Assembly (NCBI GenBank): GCA_026419785.1
Contig: JAODTK010005909.1
Location: 80,292-144,291, forward strand
Source: Sclerodactyla briareus
Taxonomy: Eukaryota > Echinodermata > Holothuroidea > Dendrochirotida > Sclerodactylidae
DNA length: 64,000 nt
Reading direction: 5' to 3'
The first letter of the stretch is position 1. Each line of letters begins with the position of its first letter. Positions 60,806 through 64,000 of the stretch are shown in pieces. The position numbers and the translations under genes are program-made. Under the pieces are notes generated by a model. That model was given only the letters and a program-made list of their open reading frames with translations. It had not been told where the DNA came from and did no database searches.

Positions 60806-62041
60806 CTGCAGAGAATGAAAACATGGAATAATGTAGTGAATTAAAATATATATTACGCAACGAATCACTTGATTAAAAGTTATACCAAAATATCTGTTGG
60901 ATACCTTCAATAGAGTAAATGCTATTGATCACATGAAATATATGATACATACATGGGAGAGTAGCCTGCTCGCATGCCCCCGTGCCTCGAGTGTTCACGC
61001 CTCCTGGTTTTCTGGAGCACTCCAGATGGGAATTAGTGGAGCCCCAAGTTTTTGTTTTTTTTGACCCGGTCCAGGTCGTTGCAACCGCAAGTTAATCCCC
61101 TGGAGGTGATAGAGCGCCCTCTTTGGCCTTGTTTGAGGAGCGCCTGCATTAGGAGCCAGAACATGCACCAGTATGCAGTTCTGCCAATTGGATGCTAGAC
61201 TATTGTTACAAACACAGTTTTCTTCCTAAACACTATAGAGGACTGGATTAAGCCACCCTGGGAGATCTTATAAATTAGTTTCCAGGGTTCGGTGGACCCA
61301 GTAACTGATATAGTAAAGCTAATTGTAAATGGTGATCCTTGTAAAGTAATGGCAAATGACCAAAATAATTTCTATCTGTGAAGTTTTCAACTAGCCAAAG
61401 GGCCCAAACATGGTCTGGTGATAATGCCGGGAACCCAACATTCGAATCCCAGAGGAGGCCCATGTTCGTTTCTTCCTCTAGGCATGGAAGAATCAAATCG
61501 CTGCCCAGGTAGCCGGGAAAGTTTTGTTGGGCACAAACTCTAACTACCGTTCATCACGCCAGTTAATTTTTGCTGCTGGTTTGTCCCAGCCACTCATCTG
61601 TATGATAACCCAGTCGTGTTTGCACTGGGGGGGGGGGGCAGGTCAGGCTAGGGCCAGGGTTCAGGATGCCTAAGCCCCCGTAGCTTAAGGCGCTGTTCAC
61701 AGCGTACCCCCACTTTTTTTTCCAAACGGACTACTGAAGTGAAAATCCACTTTATTTTAGCCCAGCAATGCATATTATTTATCAAGTCTCATAATTCACG
61801 CGCTTTTACTTCATACGCAAAAGGGGCTATTCCATTAGTAATAAGAGGGGGCGTGGTGTGGTATGAATTGTTGTGTGTTATCATTCATGAGCTGACCAAT
61901 ACCCCATTTTAACTGCTTTCGGGTGAACTGCACAATAGGTTGCATCAGGCTTGAGAACTTCACTCTTTGAAGCAGCCTGGCATTAGGACCTGTAAAAGTA
62001 TAACAATGGATGAGCCTGGTTTGGGGTGGCTGGCACATAGG
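60806..62041. other. No gene assigned
   Basis: Poly-T near 61050, a poly-G run near 61630, and a weak SINE. Further 5' exons of the minus-strand gene may lie here but are not visible. Confidence 0.4.
61385..61480 (+). mobile_element. Possible tRNA-like SINE
   Basis: ggtctggtgataatgccggg followed by acattcgaatcccag (B-box-like). No convincing cloverleaf. Confidence 0.28.
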
Positions 62042-62325
62042 TGCAATCATAGAGGGCATGGGACTTGTATAACTAATCATGGGCTAAATAGAGCAGCTTA
62101 CTGGGGATGGAACATGTGCATGATTAGAGATGGGCAGTGTGACCTTGAGGCAATCATAGGGCTATAAATAGAGCATAGCTTATTGGGGACCAGCATGTAT
62201 GATTAGAAATTGGGCAGTGGAGCTGTAAAGCAATCAAGAGGCTATGAATTCACAGTAGAGGGGGTGTTAGGGGATCAAACATGTACGATTAGAAAATTGA
62301 GCAGTGGGACCAGTAAAGCAATCAT
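62042..62325 (+). repeat. Diverged minisatellite, 80-108 bp unit
   Basis: caatcat(a)gg...gctataaatagagca...atgattagaaattgggcagtg recurs with starts near 62043, 62151, 62231 and 62319. It ends where the LINE tail begins. Confidence 0.75.
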
Positions 62326-62530
62326 AGTAGTAGTAGGGCAAGTCTCGGTGACTCCGTCTATTCCGACATATTGACCCGTGTCCATTTCTAGTCACGTAAA
62401 AAGCTCGGTGCCGCATCTCCGCCACATATAACAATCTTGTGCAAGGTTTTTGCTACCGTCAAAACTGTTGATGTCGATGTCCTTAACTTGCTATTTGATT
62501 TTCCGAGCCAGGTAGACATTCCAACAGGGC
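62326..62530 (-). mobile_element. 5'-truncated LINE tail, same family as 22.8 kb
   Basis: TAGTAGTAG at the left (the tail on the minus strand), then ctccgccac, gcaaggtttttgct, gatgtcgatgtcc and ttttccgagc, as in 22757-22925. Heavily truncated and starts exactly at the end of a minisatellite. Confidence 0.65.
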
Positions 62531-63932
62531 AATTACTTTCATAGATCAGTACTTCAATTTCAAAGGGTTGTTGGACTGATGGGGCATACTAAAATTTCTG
62601 AACATGGTTTATCAAAATTAATGTATATAAAAATTCTTGGTTTTTTTTTTTTTTTTAACGGGGAAAAAGAAGGCTGCCATGATTGGTGGTGGACGGTTGA
62701 TGGCACGTTAAAAATGCATAGCTGTTCGTCACACGCATTGTTACTTTTTCGATGAATGTTAACCGTAAAAGTAATATTCAACAAGGCTAAATTCACAAAG
62801 CTCATTCTATGAAAAATTATATTAACCTCCATATAACTTCCTACGACACAAAACGTTTTGGAAACCATGATTGGTGTGAGTTTAAAATGGTTTTATAGAT
62901 CATGGTTTTAAAAACGATTGTTTTTCAGTGATTCATCCCTATGACTTCTATAGGCCTATTTCATGTTATAAGAAGGTAACATGGAATGACAATTGACTCG
63001 ATAAAATAAACTTTAGACAAGAACAGTTGTCATAGCTTGTTCATTCTGACATTTCTTTCTAACATGTTTAAAAATCAATTATTCTCAAGTTTGCTAGAGC
63101 CTGTTGCCTTAGGGTGCTAGGGCGGCTTAGCACTTGTTCAAGTTTGTGAGTTGTAGATCAACAGATAACAGTCAATACATCATGCAACTATGTCAAGTGA
63201 ACTATGCCTAGGCTAGGCAATAACCAACCTGAGCCTAAGCTTCCATGCCTTTAACTTGGACTCGAATTTGATTAGCTGTGACCATAGGCCCGACGGCCCT
63301 AACTTAGTGCTAGTTCACTGTGCTTGAGTAGTCTCATAGGCTAGGCCTAGCCTATCTTAACCGAGCCCACAGTCAAATCATTATGCACAATCAGTGTATG
63401 CGTTGCAATTATCGTTGCAGTGTATTCGCCCGCTCTGGTGTCCAAATTGCCCTCATCCCCACAACAAAAGCTCTGCTTAGCTCCTCGAAAGAAACAGTAG
63501 AAAAGAAATCAAAACTACTTGGAATAGTTAAAAACATACGGAATGACATGTCGCGAAATTGTTCGTTCACTTTGACGTAATAAATCACTAATGTTTACGG
63601 TCCGTATTAACGGTCGAATATCTCGAAACTTCTTCTTCCGCGTCCGGGCCGAATAACTGCGTACACAAGCTCTCTCAGGATGGGTTTTCGATCAACTTAC
63701 TCACAGTCGTTTTGTGGTCGTTTTTGTTAAAAATGATTGACAAGTGGAGTGTCCTAATAAAACGACATAGTCACCGCAGGCAGCCACATTGTTTGATCCG
63801 GATCTCAAATTTCCTATTGCTTAAAGTTTAACGGAGGCGAAAAAATAATTACGTTACATTCAAGCAAAATGCTTGAATTAATGGATAATTACTGTCGTGA
63901 GTTATGGACTATTAAACCAATACATCGTTAAG
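62531..63932. other. Possible 5' region of a gene entering the right edge
   Basis: Poly-T at 62640-62656, TAGGCCTA-like palindromes near 63340, and a short plus frame at 63383-63580 with no motif. The last 350 bases have more CG dinucleotides and lead to a possible start codon. Confidence 0.35.
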
Positions 63933-63944
63933 ATGGAACCACAA
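63933..63944 (+). CDS. Possible first coding exon (Met-Glu-Pro-Gln) at the window edge
   Basis: ATG GAA CCA CAA is followed at once by a consensus donor gtaagttcgg. The preceding context is taagATGG, with purine at -3. About 350 bases upstream are moderately GC-rich with several CG dinucleotides and could hold a promoter and 5' leader. A 12-base coding start exon is short but not rare in animals. Nothing downstream is visible to confirm it. Confidence 0.3.
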
Positions 63945-64000
63945 GTAAGTTCGGTTTCCTTATCTGTAGGCAAAGGAACCTAATGTCGTCATGTTGGCCG

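Noticed and set aside
1..64000. Bacterial-type features (operons, CRISPR, rRNA, prophage)
   Set aside because: No direct-repeat/spacer array, no clustered ORFs with ribosome-binding sites, and clear spliced eukaryotic exons.

Overview
This is a eukaryotic window. It has almost no long open reading frames, many spliced-exon signals, and large numbers of dispersed repeats. Conserved protein fragments point to a metazoan, and the CPLANE2/RSG1 ciliary GTPase implies an animal with cilia. Non-LTR retrotransposons, tRNA-derived SINEs, TTAA- and hAT-type non-autonomous DNA transposons and frequent TAGGCCTA-like palindromes fit a marine invertebrate deuterostome (echinoderm, hemichordate or cephalochordate). 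That last step is inference; I cannot name the species.

Four protein-coding loci can be supported. (1) One exon of a CHST15-like carbohydrate sulfotransferase, + strand, about 6.23-6.46 kb. (2) A three-exon stretch of CPLANE2/RSG1, + strand: 29364-29521, 34898-35021 and 37496-37936 (stop). It carries the P-loop, the DxxG switch II motif and a TKLD motif. (3) A C2H2 zinc-finger array in a GC-rich block, - strand, 48189-49300. (4) An unidentified multi-exon, charged, coiled-coil-like protein, - strand, with five to six exons from 60805 down to a stop at 53332. All four show small reading-frame breaks. In CPLANE2 each break can be explained by a one-base change in a short homopolymer or at an exon edge, so an indel-prone long-read assembly is a better explanation than gene decay. 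A possible first coding exon (Met-Glu-Pro-Gln followed by gtaagt) sits at the right edge.

The rest is repeats. Layout: 0-3 kb unassigned; a 560-580 bp TTAA-type MITE at 3.1, 7.7, 14.9 and 35.4 kb; an L1-like LINE tail at 4.1 kb; a CAAGTC-rich hAT element at 4.6-5.9 kb, with a second inverted copy at 30.97-33.98 kb that has a perfect 8-bp target duplication and contains a nested hAT MITE, itself with a perfect 8-bp duplication; LINE fragments at 20.8, 22.8-23.9, 26.5, 27.5-28.1, 34.5, 38.1 and 62.4 kb; a 375-380 bp TIR element at 37.1 and 56.0 kb; tRNA-derived SINEs at 14.5, 43.3 and 56.6 kb; and tandem repeats at 21.9, 28.5-29.2, 39.4-39.8, 41.2-42.6, 46.9-47.3 and 62.0-62.3 kb. The CPLANE2 introns hold several of these insertions.

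I see no operon-like cassette, CRISPR array, rRNA or intact tRNA, and no sign of a new multi-gene system. The most rewarding items are the CPLANE2 locus with its error pattern, the unidentified - strand gene, and the nested transposons with exact target duplications.
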